Below, one piece after another: positions 7,025 through 14,683 of a DNA stretch of 14,745 bases (position 1 is the stretch's first letter; every line of letters starts with the position of its first letter). The translations under genes and the position numbers were made by a program. The notes under the pieces were generated by a model that was not told where the DNA came from, made no database searches, and was given only the letters and a program-made list of their open reading frames with translations. Source of the DNA: Mageeibacillus sp. UBA1255 (GTDB lineage Bacteria > Bacillota > Clostridia > UBA1212 > UBA1255); assembly GCA_002308795.1 (NCBI GenBank), contig DBVV01000005.1, positions 1-14,745 of the forward strand, given 5' to 3'.

Positions 7025-9301
7025 ATGAAAAAGTTCATAATCATCGTCATATCGTTGATCCTTCTCTATCTTGCGTTCAACACGGCGTATTACGAACTGG
7101 GGATACATTTCAGCTTCGGAAACAACGGGCCGGTGACGACCTTTACGAAAAACGAGGGCAAGACCATCCTCCTCGACCGGGGGAGCGGATTTGAGCCGTT
7201 CGAGATACGCGGAGTCAATATGGGTTCCGGCGAACCGGGAAAATGGTCAACGGACTACGGGATCGACCACGATACCTATTGCCGCTGGTTCGGTCTTATG
7301 CAGGAAATGGGAGCCAACACCCTCCGTATTTATTCCGTACAGCAGGATACCTTTTATAACGCTTTTTACGACTACAATTCCGACAGGGTGAAGAACGGCG
7401 AGGAACCGCTCTGGCTCCTGCACGGAGTCTGGGTGAACGATTACACGCAGTTCTCACATCTGGATATGTACACGAGCGAGTTCCTCGAAACGCTTATCAG
7501 AGACTGCAAGACCATGGTGGATGTCATCCACGGGAAAAGAAATCTCAATCTCGGTCGTCTCGCGGCGTCGGGAAGCGGATCTTACCGCAAGGATATCTCT
7601 TCCTGGGTGATCGGCTATATCCTCGGAGTCGAGTGGGAACCCGAAACGGTGATCTATACGGATCAGATCCGTACCGACCAACCCATCTATAAAGGAAAAT
7701 ACATGTACGCGTCGGACGACGCGACTCCCTTCGAGTCCGCGCTTGCCCGCGTGGGCGACGAAGTCATTTCCTACGAAACGGACCGTTACCGCGTTCAACG
7801 GCTGACCGCATTCTCCAACTGGCCGACCTCGGATCCGTTCAAATATTCCACAGCGGTCACTTCGTTCTGGAACAAACTCGCCGCGGTGAACGTTGAACAT
7901 ATCTGCATGACGGAGGAGTTCCTCTCCGGCACATTCGCTTCCTACCACGTCTATCCCTATTATCCGGACTATCTTGAGAGCGCCTCTAAAGAAGCCGAAC
8001 TTACACCCAAGCAAAGGCACGAGATGTACAATTTCTCCGGTTTTTTGAAACTCGACTGGCGCTTAAAGAACTGGAACGTTCCGTCCATCTCGGATTACTC
8101 AAAAAAAGAGGATTACACCGACCGGCACGGCAGATACAATACTTATCGCGCCTACCTGACGGCGTTGAACCGCTATCACACCGTTCCCGTGGTCATTTCC
8201 GAGTTCGGAGTATCCACCGGACGCGGGATGGCGCAGATCGACGAGAACACGGGACGGAATCAGGGGCATATGTCTGAGCGCGAACAAGGCAAGGCGATCA
8301 TAGAATGTTATGAAGACATCATGGATTCGGGATGCTCGGGCTGCTGCGTATTCTCCTGGCAGGACGAATGGTTCAAGCGTACCTGGAACACCATGCACTC
8401 GGTGGATCTTCGCCGTACTCCCTTCTGGTCGGATTATCAGACCAACGAGCAGTATTTCGGCCTTATTTCGTTCGATCCCGGAAAAGAAAAGTCTGTCTGC
8501 TACGTCGACGGCGACGCTTCCGAATGGGATGAAGAAGACGTAGTCATCACGAACGGCGACCTGAGGCTTTCCCTGAAATACGACGAACGCTTCGTTTATT
8601 TTCTGGCGGAAAAGAAAGATCTCGATCTCAAAAAGGACGTCATTTATATCCCGATCGACACGACCGATAAAAGCGGCAGCAATTACTGCGAAAATTACAA
8701 GATACAGTTTGACCGCGACGCGGACTTTCTTCTCGTTCTGAACGGGCGTAATAACAGCCGCCTGATGGTACAGGAGCGTTATGAAGTCCTGCGCTCCACG
8801 TACGCGCTTCCCGTGTACGGCTTCAACACTTACTATAAGAAAAACGTTCCCGACGCCGATTCTCCCCTGTTCAAGCAGATAGATATGATCCTGAAAGTGG
8901 ATTCCCGCTTCTTCGTTTCCTCCAATGAACTCGACGCGGCGTCGGCGATGGTCTTTGAAACGGGAAAGCTGAAATACGGCAACGCAAATCCCGAGAGCCC
9001 CGATTTTGATTCGCTTGCGGACTTTATGGCAGGCAAGGATCACGTCGAGGTCAAGATCCCGTGGCAGCTTCTCAATTTTTCCGATCCGTCGAGAATGAGC
9101 ATACACGACGATTATTATGAGCAGTACGGAATCGACTACATCTCCATCGACGAGATGGAAGTCGGAATATCCGACGGTTCCGATGCGCGCCGAATCCGTA
9201 TGGAAGTATTTCCGCTCAAGGGATGGGGCAACAGGGTCACTTACCACGAGCGCACGAAAAGCTCTTATTACATTTTGAAGGATTACTGGACGAACAATTA
9301 A
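7025..9301 (+). CDS. Membrane-anchored glycoside-hydrolase-like protein with CBM9-like tail
   Basis: The 758-residue product has one N-terminal membrane segment (about 4-20). The next 480 residues look like a clan GH-A TIM barrel: FEIRGVNMG (59-67), MGANTLRIYSV (95-105), GYILGVEWEPE (197-207) with a possible acid/base glutamate, and VVISEFGVSTGRG (389-401), in which Glu393 is the candidate nucleophile. FSWQDEWFKRTWN (443-455) matches the closing strand. From about 494, DGDASEWDEED and alternating beta strands resemble a CBM9 or DOMON-like sugar-binding domain. It probably trims or remodels the exopolysaccharide outside the membrane. GGAGG (about 7004) and nearby bases support the ATG. The exact glycosidase family is not certain, and the acid/base assignment is tentative. 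Confidence 0.72.
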   Translation: MKKFIIIVISLILLYLAFNTAYYELGIHFSFGNNGPVTTFTKNEGKTILLDRGSGFEPFEIRGVNMGSGEPGKWSTDYGIDHDTYCRWFGLMQEMGANTLRIYSVQQDTFYNAFYDYNSDRVKNGEEPLWLLHGVWVNDYTQFSHLDMYTSEFLETLIRDCKTMVDVIHGKRNLNLGRLAASGSGSYRKDISSWVIGYILGVEWEPETVIYTDQIRTDQPIYKGKYMYASDDATPFESALARVGDEVISYETDRYRVQRLTAFSNWPTSDPFKYSTAVTSFWNKLAAVNVEHICMTEEFLSGTFASYHVYPYYPDYLESASKEAELTPKQRHEMYNFSGFLKLDWRLKNWNVPSISDYSKKEDYTDRHGRYNTYRAYLTALNRYHTVPVVISEFGVSTGRGMAQIDENTGRNQGHMSEREQGKAIIECYEDIMDSGCSGCCVFSWQDEWFKRTWNTMHSVDLRRTPFWSDYQTNEQYFGLISFDPGKEKSVCYVDGDASEWDEEDVVITNGDLRLSLKYDERFVYFLAEKKDLDLKKDVIYIPIDTTDKSGSNYCENYKIQFDRDADFLLVLNGRNNSRLMVQERYEVLRSTYALPVYGFNTYYKKNVPDADSPLFKQIDMILKVDSRFFVSSNELDAASAMVFETGKLKYGNANPESPDFDSLADFMAGKDHVEVKIPWQLLNFSDPSRMSIHDDYYEQYGIDYISIDEMEVGISDGSDARRIRMEVFPLKGWGNRVTYHERTKSSYYILKDYWTNN

Positions 9302-9319
9302 AATCGCAGCAAGGAAAGG

Positions 9320-10444
9320 ATGGTGAACGGCATGGGCGTTGAACTGCTGATATATATTTATCTTGCCGTTTGCGCATCCATGATCCTTTTCAACATCGGG
9401 ACGATCATCGTCGCAAAGAGGCGCGACAAGTACAATCTGAAAAAGAAAGAACAGTACGAGACGATCATCCGGCGCGAACTTGATAATATAAAAGAAGGCA
9501 AAGCTCCGGAAACGAAGCACGTCAAATATATGAAGCGCAATCTTTACCTTCAGGAGCATCTGTTGGTGTTCGTTCAGGTTATGTCCGAGCTTTTCGACGA
9601 GTATCCGGACGAGGTGCCTTCTTATCTCGACGCTCTTTCACCCGCCATGATGACTTTGACCGAGCGGTACAACAGGCACAGTGATCCCGTTATATACGCT
9701 TTTTTCCTGTATTCGCTGAGAGTATTCCAGAAAATGAGCGGCAAGACGCCTCCGGAAGTCGAGGAAATTCTGATAAGAGCGCTGCGCGAAGACAATACCT
9801 ATTGCCGCGAGAACGCGCTGAAAGCGATCTACAGCAGCGGCGAGTCCGAACTTGTTATAAGGGCGCTCGACGTTATAAACGCCGAGCAGATCAAACATAA
9901 TAAAAAACTGCTCACCGACGGGCTTCTAACTTTCAGCGGCGATAAAAAGGAACTTACGGACAAGCTCTGGGAACGGTTCGAGACCTATGATGCCGATATC
10001 CAGGTCGTTATACTCGATTACATACGTTTCTGCGGCAAGAGCAACGGAAAACGGGTGCTCGACATCCTCAGGGACGAAAGCAGGAGTCCGGAACTCCGGT
10101 TTTCGTGCATCCGGTACTTCGGCAAATATCCGGACGAGGAGGCCTACCCCATTCTTCTCGAAATGGTTGAGAACAAGAAGGAGCTCCGCTGGGAATATCC
10201 CGCGATATCGTGTACCTCTCTCGCTTCTTATCCGGGAGACAAAACGGTCGAAACGCTGAAAAAAGCGCTCAAGATGTCTAACTGGTACGTCCGGTACAAC
10301 GCGGCGGAAAGTCTGTCGAGGCTCGGGCTCGGTTACATCGACCTTATCGACATCATCGACGGAAACGACCGCTACGCGCGAGAGATACTCCAGTTCCAGC
10401 TGGATATCAAATACAATCAGAAAAAAGAGGCGGAGGCAAAATGA
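9320..10444 (+). CDS. Membrane-anchored HEAT-repeat protein
   Basis: The product is 374 residues with one N-terminal membrane segment (about 8-30), a basic stretch (KRRDKYNLKKKEQYE) and then an all-helical cytoplasmic region. From about 145 the helices pair into HEAT-like repeats: ALREDNTYCRENALKAIYSSG, ILRDESRSPELRFSCIRYFGK and ALKMSNWYVRYNAAESLSRLG are recognisable units. Such solenoids hold proteins together, so it probably couples the glycosyltransferase to other membrane parts. The stop overlaps the glycosyltransferase start as ATGA, indicating coupled synthesis. The start is uncertain: ATG 9320 has AAGGA four bases upstream, while in-frame ATG 9332 has GGTGA five bases upstream and gives MGVELL. 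No catalytic motif is visible. Confidence 0.75.
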   Translation: MVNGMGVELLIYIYLAVCASMILFNIGTIIVAKRRDKYNLKKKEQYETIIRRELDNIKEGKAPETKHVKYMKRNLYLQEHLLVFVQVMSELFDEYPDEVPSYLDALSPAMMTLTERYNRHSDPVIYAFFLYSLRVFQKMSGKTPPEVEEILIRALREDNTYCRENALKAIYSSGESELVIRALDVINAEQIKHNKKLLTDGLLTFSGDKKELTDKLWERFETYDADIQVVILDYIRFCGKSNGKRVLDILRDESRSPELRFSCIRYFGKYPDEEAYPILLEMVENKKELRWEYPAISCTSLASYPGDKTVETLKKALKMSNWYVRYNAAESLSRLGLGYIDLIDIIDGNDRYAREILQFQLDIKYNQKKEAEAK

Positions 10445-11859
10445 CGACGGAAACGATAATGATGATCGCCAATATAATCCTGAAGATCATCAACATTTTC
10501 TTCGTCGTTTATCTGATCGGTTATTCGACTTTCCTTTTTCTTTCTGTGGCGGTAGGATCGTCCGAACTGTTCAAGAAAAAGCGTCAATATCGAATGATGA
10601 ACGCGATCCAGAACAACTACTTTATCCCGATTTCCATCATTGTTCCCGCGTATAACGAGGAAGTCACCGTCACATACACGGTCAAATCGCTGCTCGCTTT
10701 GGACTACAATGTCTACGAGATCATCGTTGTCGACGACGGCTCGAAAGACGATACCTCCAAGGTGATGATCGATGAGTTCAAAATGTCTCCCGTCCGTATG
10801 CCTATCCACAGACAGATCCGCTGCCAAGAGGAGGAATACGTTTACTCCGTAAAGATACACAACGTCAACGTCACGCTGATACGCAAGAAGAACGGCGGCA
10901 AGGCGGATGCGCTCAATATGGGCATAAACGCGTCGAAATATCCGTATTTTATCTGTATTGACGCGGACAGCGTTCTTCAGTACGACTCGCTGAAAAAGAT
11001 CGCTCTTCCGCTTCTTGAGAACGAAAACGTGGTCGCGGTGGGCGGTTCGGTTCGTCCCTCCAACGGCGCGAAGATCGAGGGCGGGCACGTCGTTTCCTAC
11101 AAACTCCCGAGAAACATGCTTGCAAGTATGCAGACTCTGGAATATGACCGCAGCTTTCTCGCTTCCCGCATCCTGCTCGACAAATTCAACGGAGCGCTCA
11201 TCATTTCAGGCGCTTTCGGACTCTTTCAGAAAAAAGTCGTGATAGACGCGGGCGGTTACGATCCGAGTACGATGGGCGAAGATATGGAGCTCGTCGTCAA
11301 GATCCACGAATACTGCACAGCCAACGACATTTCTTATCTCGTCAAATACGCTACGGACGCCATCTGTTGGTCTCAGGTTCCCGAAAAGTTACGCGACCTG
11401 ATGAAACAGAGAAGAAGATGGCATATCGGACTGTTTCAGAGTCTGTGGATGCACCGTCATCTTGCCGTAAACCCTAAATACGGACCGGTCAGTTTTATTT
11501 CATATACCTACTTTTTGCTGTATGAACTTCTTTCTCCTTATATAGAAGTATTCGGCGTCCTTTCCGTTGTGATGGCCTTCTTTCTCGATATGCTGAACGT
11601 TCGGTTCGCGCTGATCTTTACGGGGATTTACGCGATCTTCGGAGCGGTAATGAGTCTTACGTCGTTTTTTGCGAGAACGCAGACACTAGATCTTCAACTC
11701 TCGTTTCTTGACGTTCTCAAAGCGGTAGGACTTTGCGTGTTCGAAGTCACGATCTTGCGCTCGGTTTTGGCATATACAAGATTTTTCGCGCTCTTCGGGT
11801 ACAAAAAAAAGAAACGCAACTGGGGCAAAATAGAACGTAAAAAGATTGACTTTCACTAA
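10441..11859 (+). CDS. Processive family 2 glycosyltransferase (PgaC/IcaA-like)
   Basis: The 472-residue product is an inverting, membrane-bound GT2 synthase. It has a membrane segment (about 8-38), a cytosolic catalytic domain, and further segments at about 350-382, 388-410 and 425-452. All processive motifs are present: VPAYNEE (68-74), VDDGS (97-101), GGKADALN (152-159), DADS (174-177), GEDMEL (279-284, catalytic base) and QRRRW (323-327). This set is shared with poly-N-acetylglucosamine, hyaluronan and chitin-type synthases. It would polymerise a UDP-sugar and pass the chain through the membrane. The deacetylase upstream favours N-acetylglucosamine. There is no PilZ domain and no PgaD-like partner, so any c-di-GMP control must come through another protein. 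Confidence 0.92.
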   Translation: MTTETIMMIANIILKIINIFFVVYLIGYSTFLFLSVAVGSSELFKKKRQYRMMNAIQNNYFIPISIIVPAYNEEVTVTYTVKSLLALDYNVYEIIVVDDGSKDDTSKVMIDEFKMSPVRMPIHRQIRCQEEEYVYSVKIHNVNVTLIRKKNGGKADALNMGINASKYPYFICIDADSVLQYDSLKKIALPLLENENVVAVGGSVRPSNGAKIEGGHVVSYKLPRNMLASMQTLEYDRSFLASRILLDKFNGALIISGAFGLFQKKVVIDAGGYDPSTMGEDMELVVKIHEYCTANDISYLVKYATDAICWSQVPEKLRDLMKQRRRWHIGLFQSLWMHRHLAVNPKYGPVSFISYTYFLLYELLSPYIEVFGVLSVVMAFFLDMLNVRFALIFTGIYAIFGAVMSLTSFFARTQTLDLQLSFLDVLKAVGLCVFEVTILRSVLAYTRFFALFGYKKKKRNWGKIERKKIDFH

Positions 11860-11884
11860 TTAATTCTTTTGTTAAGGTAATCAT

Positions 11885-14305
11885 ATGAACATGCCATTTA
11901 TGAGAAAAACAATCGTAAAATTAACGGCGGGAGCGTTGCTCTGCGTGTTGATGTTCTTCCTGCAGTCAGCTCCCTCGCGCGCCGAGGTGGATTTCACAAG
12001 GGACGGCGCTGCGGACAATAAGAGCCTGTACGTGGCGGGCGATCCGAACGGCTTTCCGATAGAGAGTTATGACTCCGACTCCGGCACTTACGTCGGGGCT
12101 GCTCCGGCGTTTCTGTCTCTCGTGTCGAAAAAAACCGGATTGGATTTCTGTTACATCCGTACCGGAGGGGAAGACCGCAGAGAAGTGCTCGCAAAAAACA
12201 ACCAGGTAGATCTTCTCTTTGCGACCGGCGACGAGGACAAGGTACTCTCTCTCGGCGTAGAAAAATTCAAGATCTTCAGCGTGACCCAAAACGATTCGAT
12301 TACGGACGTATATTGCGTATTTACTTCCGTATCCTTTGAAAACGAACGCGCAGCGGTGCGTTCTGTCGCCGATAATCTCACGAAAGACGACGTCGCGCTG
12401 CTTCTTACGGCGGACGCCTCGATGTCTTCCGGCGGGAACGGGTCTGCCACCGTTTTGATCGTGCTCGGGATCGCGCTGTTCTGCACCCTTGCCGCCCTTG
12501 CGGTCGTTCTCGTTCTGGTTTTCAAACGCCGTCCGAAAAAACAGACGTTTTCCGACTCTCTGACCGGACTCGGAAACAGAGAGCGCTTCGCGCAGATGTT
12601 TGCGACGGAGATCTCCGATCAGACGAGAGAGATATACAACGTAGTCTACTTTGCTTTTGATATCGCTTTTGTCAACAACAACTACGGGAACGAAGAGGCG
12701 GATGCGATCCTGAGGTACGCCGCTCATACGATCTCAAAGCACGTTAAAGAAAACGAGTTTTGCGCCAGAGTAGGCGGAGGCGCGTTTGCGGCTGCGGTCA
12801 ACGCGAGCAACGACGTTCCTGTCGAAAAAAGAGTAGAAGAGATCGTCAAAGAGCTGAATTCATACGGCGGCAAAAACCTCGGGAACGAGGGAAAAAAGCT
12901 GTTCCAGGCGGGGATCTGCGCTCTGACCCTCGAAGACAGGGAAACCGAAAAGGTCTTGTATAATACACAGCAGGCGTATCGCCGCGCGGTCGAAGAAAAA
13001 AAGGATTACGTTTTTGCCAACAGAGACGTTCTCAAGGATTACCGCGCAAAAGCGTTCATTCGCGAAACGGCGCGCGACGCGCTGGAAAAACATACGTTTA
13101 CCCCTTACGTTCAGTTCGTCGTCAATTCTGAAAACGGAATGATCTGCGGCGGCGAGGTCCTTTCACGGTGGGAGACGCGCGCGTTTGGGCTTCTCAATCC
13201 CGGAAGATATATTCAGATCCTGCAGGATATAGGACTGATCGTCCGTCACGACCTATATATGATCGAAGAGGCGTGCAAGCTTCTCGACAGCTGGGAAAAA
13301 GCAGGTAAAAACTACTTTTTGAACTGCAACCTGACGCGTATCACGATCTCCGATCCGACTTTGGTAGATCAGTTACTTTCCATAATCGGGCGTTACCATT
13401 TTCCGCATGAAAAGATCATACTTGAAGTTACCGAGGATTCTCTCGAGTCCGATAAAGAAAACGCCTTAAAAAACGTTCACCGTTTGAAAGAAAACGGCTT
13501 CCGGATCGCGCTTGACGATTTTTCGAATGGATATACCACTGTCACCAATCTTTACGAATACGCGGTAGACATCGTTAAACTCGACCGTCAGTTGGTTCTG
13601 GCGGCGGAACGCGATCCTCAGGCGGCGTCTTTGATGAAAGAGGTTACGAAGCTGTGTCACGAATTACAGATCAGTGTGCTCGCCGAAGGAGTAGAGACAG
13701 AGAATCAGGCGCGGCAGATCCGCTCCGTTCAGTGCGACTATATCCAGGGGTACTACTACGCAAGAGCGCTCCCGATCAGGGAACTGAACGAATTTGAAGA
13801 GAATTACAAGGCGAAAGTGATTTCTTTGCATCCGGAACCGAACGCCGAGCTTATTCCCGCTCCCGCTGCAGCGGAGCCTCGGGAAGAAAATGCGACCCCG
13901 GCAAGGTGCGCTGACGAAGCGCCCGAGGTACGGACCTCACCGCTTCCGACGGCGGACGAGGCGCGAAATGCACAGGCTCCGTCCGTTATACCCGAAAAAG
14001 AAACGCCCGCTGCTTCCGCACAGGAAACGCCTGTCGCCCCCGTGCAGGAGACTCTCGCTGTATACGCGCAGGAAACGCCCGCTGCCACAGCGCAGGATAC
14101 TCCCGCAACAGCGAGCGCACCCGCGCAGAACTCTGCTCCCGTTGTTTCCTCGAAATCCGAAAACGGGGCGGCACGGAGTGACAGCGAAACCGTTAAGAAT
14201 ATGCTTCACATTCAGTATGGTCAGTTCCGCCTGGATCTGCCGAACGATATTGACATCGATCCCGTAGCCAGGATCCTCAAAGAGATCCAGGACAGACTGA
14301 AATAA
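11885..14305 (+). CDS. Membrane GGDEF-EAL protein, degenerate GGDEF, EAL residues conserved
   Basis: The 806-residue product has a signal peptide (about 8-33), an extracytoplasmic region like a shortened family 3 solute-binding domain (about 46-175), a membrane segment (189-213), GGDEF (about 222-380), EAL (about 385-640) and a tail. GGDEF keeps LTGLGNR (226-232), but the signature is GGGAF (297-301) and the metal region reads FDIAFVNNN, so cyclase activity is unlikely. EAL keeps Glu424 (EVL), Asn482, Glu514, Asp544-Asp545, Lys565, Glu601 and Gln621, which predicts c-di-GMP hydrolysis. The tail has five tandem octapeptides (706-745) and ends in a predicted helical segment (about 773-806). AAGG precedes the ATG, 25 bases after the glycosyltransferase. 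It probably sets or senses c-di-GMP at the synthase. Confidence 0.9.
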   Translation: MNMPFMRKTIVKLTAGALLCVLMFFLQSAPSRAEVDFTRDGAADNKSLYVAGDPNGFPIESYDSDSGTYVGAAPAFLSLVSKKTGLDFCYIRTGGEDRREVLAKNNQVDLLFATGDEDKVLSLGVEKFKIFSVTQNDSITDVYCVFTSVSFENERAAVRSVADNLTKDDVALLLTADASMSSGGNGSATVLIVLGIALFCTLAALAVVLVLVFKRRPKKQTFSDSLTGLGNRERFAQMFATEISDQTREIYNVVYFAFDIAFVNNNYGNEEADAILRYAAHTISKHVKENEFCARVGGGAFAAAVNASNDVPVEKRVEEIVKELNSYGGKNLGNEGKKLFQAGICALTLEDRETEKVLYNTQQAYRRAVEEKKDYVFANRDVLKDYRAKAFIRETARDALEKHTFTPYVQFVVNSENGMICGGEVLSRWETRAFGLLNPGRYIQILQDIGLIVRHDLYMIEEACKLLDSWEKAGKNYFLNCNLTRITISDPTLVDQLLSIIGRYHFPHEKIILEVTEDSLESDKENALKNVHRLKENGFRIALDDFSNGYTTVTNLYEYAVDIVKLDRQLVLAAERDPQAASLMKEVTKLCHELQISVLAEGVETENQARQIRSVQCDYIQGYYYARALPIRELNEFEENYKAKVISLHPEPNAELIPAPAAAEPREENATPARCADEAPEVRTSPLPTADEARNAQAPSVIPEKETPAASAQETPVAPVQETLAVYAQETPAATAQDTPATASAPAQNSAPVVSSKSENGAARSDSETVKNMLHIQYGQFRLDLPNDIDIDPVARILKEIQDRLK
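14000..14119 (+). repeat. Five tandem 24-base units encoding octapeptides
   Basis: Within the GGDEF-EAL gene, five consecutive 24-base units encode ETPAASAQ, ETPVAPVQ, ETLAVYAQ, ETPAATAQ and DTPATASA. The units differ at many bases but keep the E/D-T-P start and Gln end, except that the last unit ends in Ala. They form a disordered Pro/Ala/Gln linker and could vary in copy number between strains. Confidence 0.85.
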
Positions 14306-14332
14306 CGTTTCTGCCGGATACGCCGAAACGTC

Positions 14333-14380
14333 AAAAAACGCGCTCCCGTCCGTTTTTAAAAACGTCCGGGAGCGTTTTTT
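14333..14380. terminator. Bidirectional intrinsic terminator closing the operon
   Basis: GCTCCCG (14342-14348) pairs with CGGGAGC (14367-14373), and the centre is the 14-base palindrome CGTTTTTAAAAACG (14351-14364). T6 follows on the right and A6 lies on the left, so the hairpin can end transcription from both strands. It lies 27 bases after the operon's last stop and 11 bases past the end of the converging rubredoxin fragment. Confidence 0.9.
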
Positions 14381-14391
14381 GTGAGGATGGG

Positions 14392-14544
14392 TCATTCCTC
14401 GGGAGAGAAACCGTCCCTGCCCGCGGAGCAGAGAGGACATCCGAAGTTTTCGGGAAGGCCTTCCCATTTGGTTCCGGGTGCGATGTTGTGCTCGGGATCT
14501 CCCGCTCCTTCACCGTAAACGTATCTGCAGGACGAGATTAACAA
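14392..14544 (-). pseudogene. Rubredoxin-like fragment with abnormal N-terminus
   Basis: The minus strand encodes CRYVYGEGAGDPEHN, IAPGTKWEGLPENF and GCPLCSAGRDGFSPEE before a stop. This is the rubredoxin fold from the second cysteine of the first iron-binding pair to the C-terminus, including the CPLC knuckle. Normal rubredoxins (about 52 residues, small iron electron carriers) begin MxxYxCxxCGYVY. Here the first Cys of the pair is replaced by an Ile and there is no ATG. A strong AAAAAAGGAGG (14582-14572) lies upstream, but the codon at the expected start is TTT. The only in-frame start, TTG 14544, is about 27 bases from that site and gives 50 residues. It looks like a gene whose first few codons were lost or replaced, or an assembly fault. 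Confidence 0.6.
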
Positions 14545-14633
14545 AGCCGTCGCAGGAAACGAAAAGGTTGACCTCCTTTTTTCAATTTGGTTTGGTTTTG
14601 CCTGAGGCCAAATTCAGATCGCCGAAATAAATG

Positions 14634-14677
14634 ACAAATCCGAACCCTTCGCCAATAGGCCTTGGGTTCGGATTTGT
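14634..14677. repeat. Perfect 14-bp inverted repeat (hairpin)
   Basis: ACAAATCCGAACCC (14634-14647) is the exact reverse complement of GGGTTCGGATTTGT (14664-14677), with a 16-base loop. Neither side has a proper T run (TACTGTTT on the right), so it is a weak terminator at best. It sits directly before the tRNA-3'-end-like sequence and may belong to the same intergenic repeat. Confidence 0.7.
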
Positions 14678-14683
14678 ACTGTT

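Noticed and set aside
8099..9559. 486-residue minus-strand open frame
   Set aside because: It lies opposite the glycosidase-like and HEAT genes, is low in recognisable motifs and reflects codon bias of the real plus-strand genes.
14000..14119. CRISPR-like regular repeats
   Set aside because: The 24-base units are contiguous, in frame and divergent, with no spacers; they encode a protein linker.
14331..14513. 60-residue minus-strand open frame at the right end
   Set aside because: It runs through the terminator hairpin and is out of frame with the rubredoxin-like reading, which carries the recognisable motifs.
14524..14604. Plus-strand stretch LQDEINKAVAGNEKVDLLF as a coding fragment
   Set aside because: It looks protein-like but is short, has no start and overlaps the ribosome site of the minus-strand fragment; coincidence is more likely.
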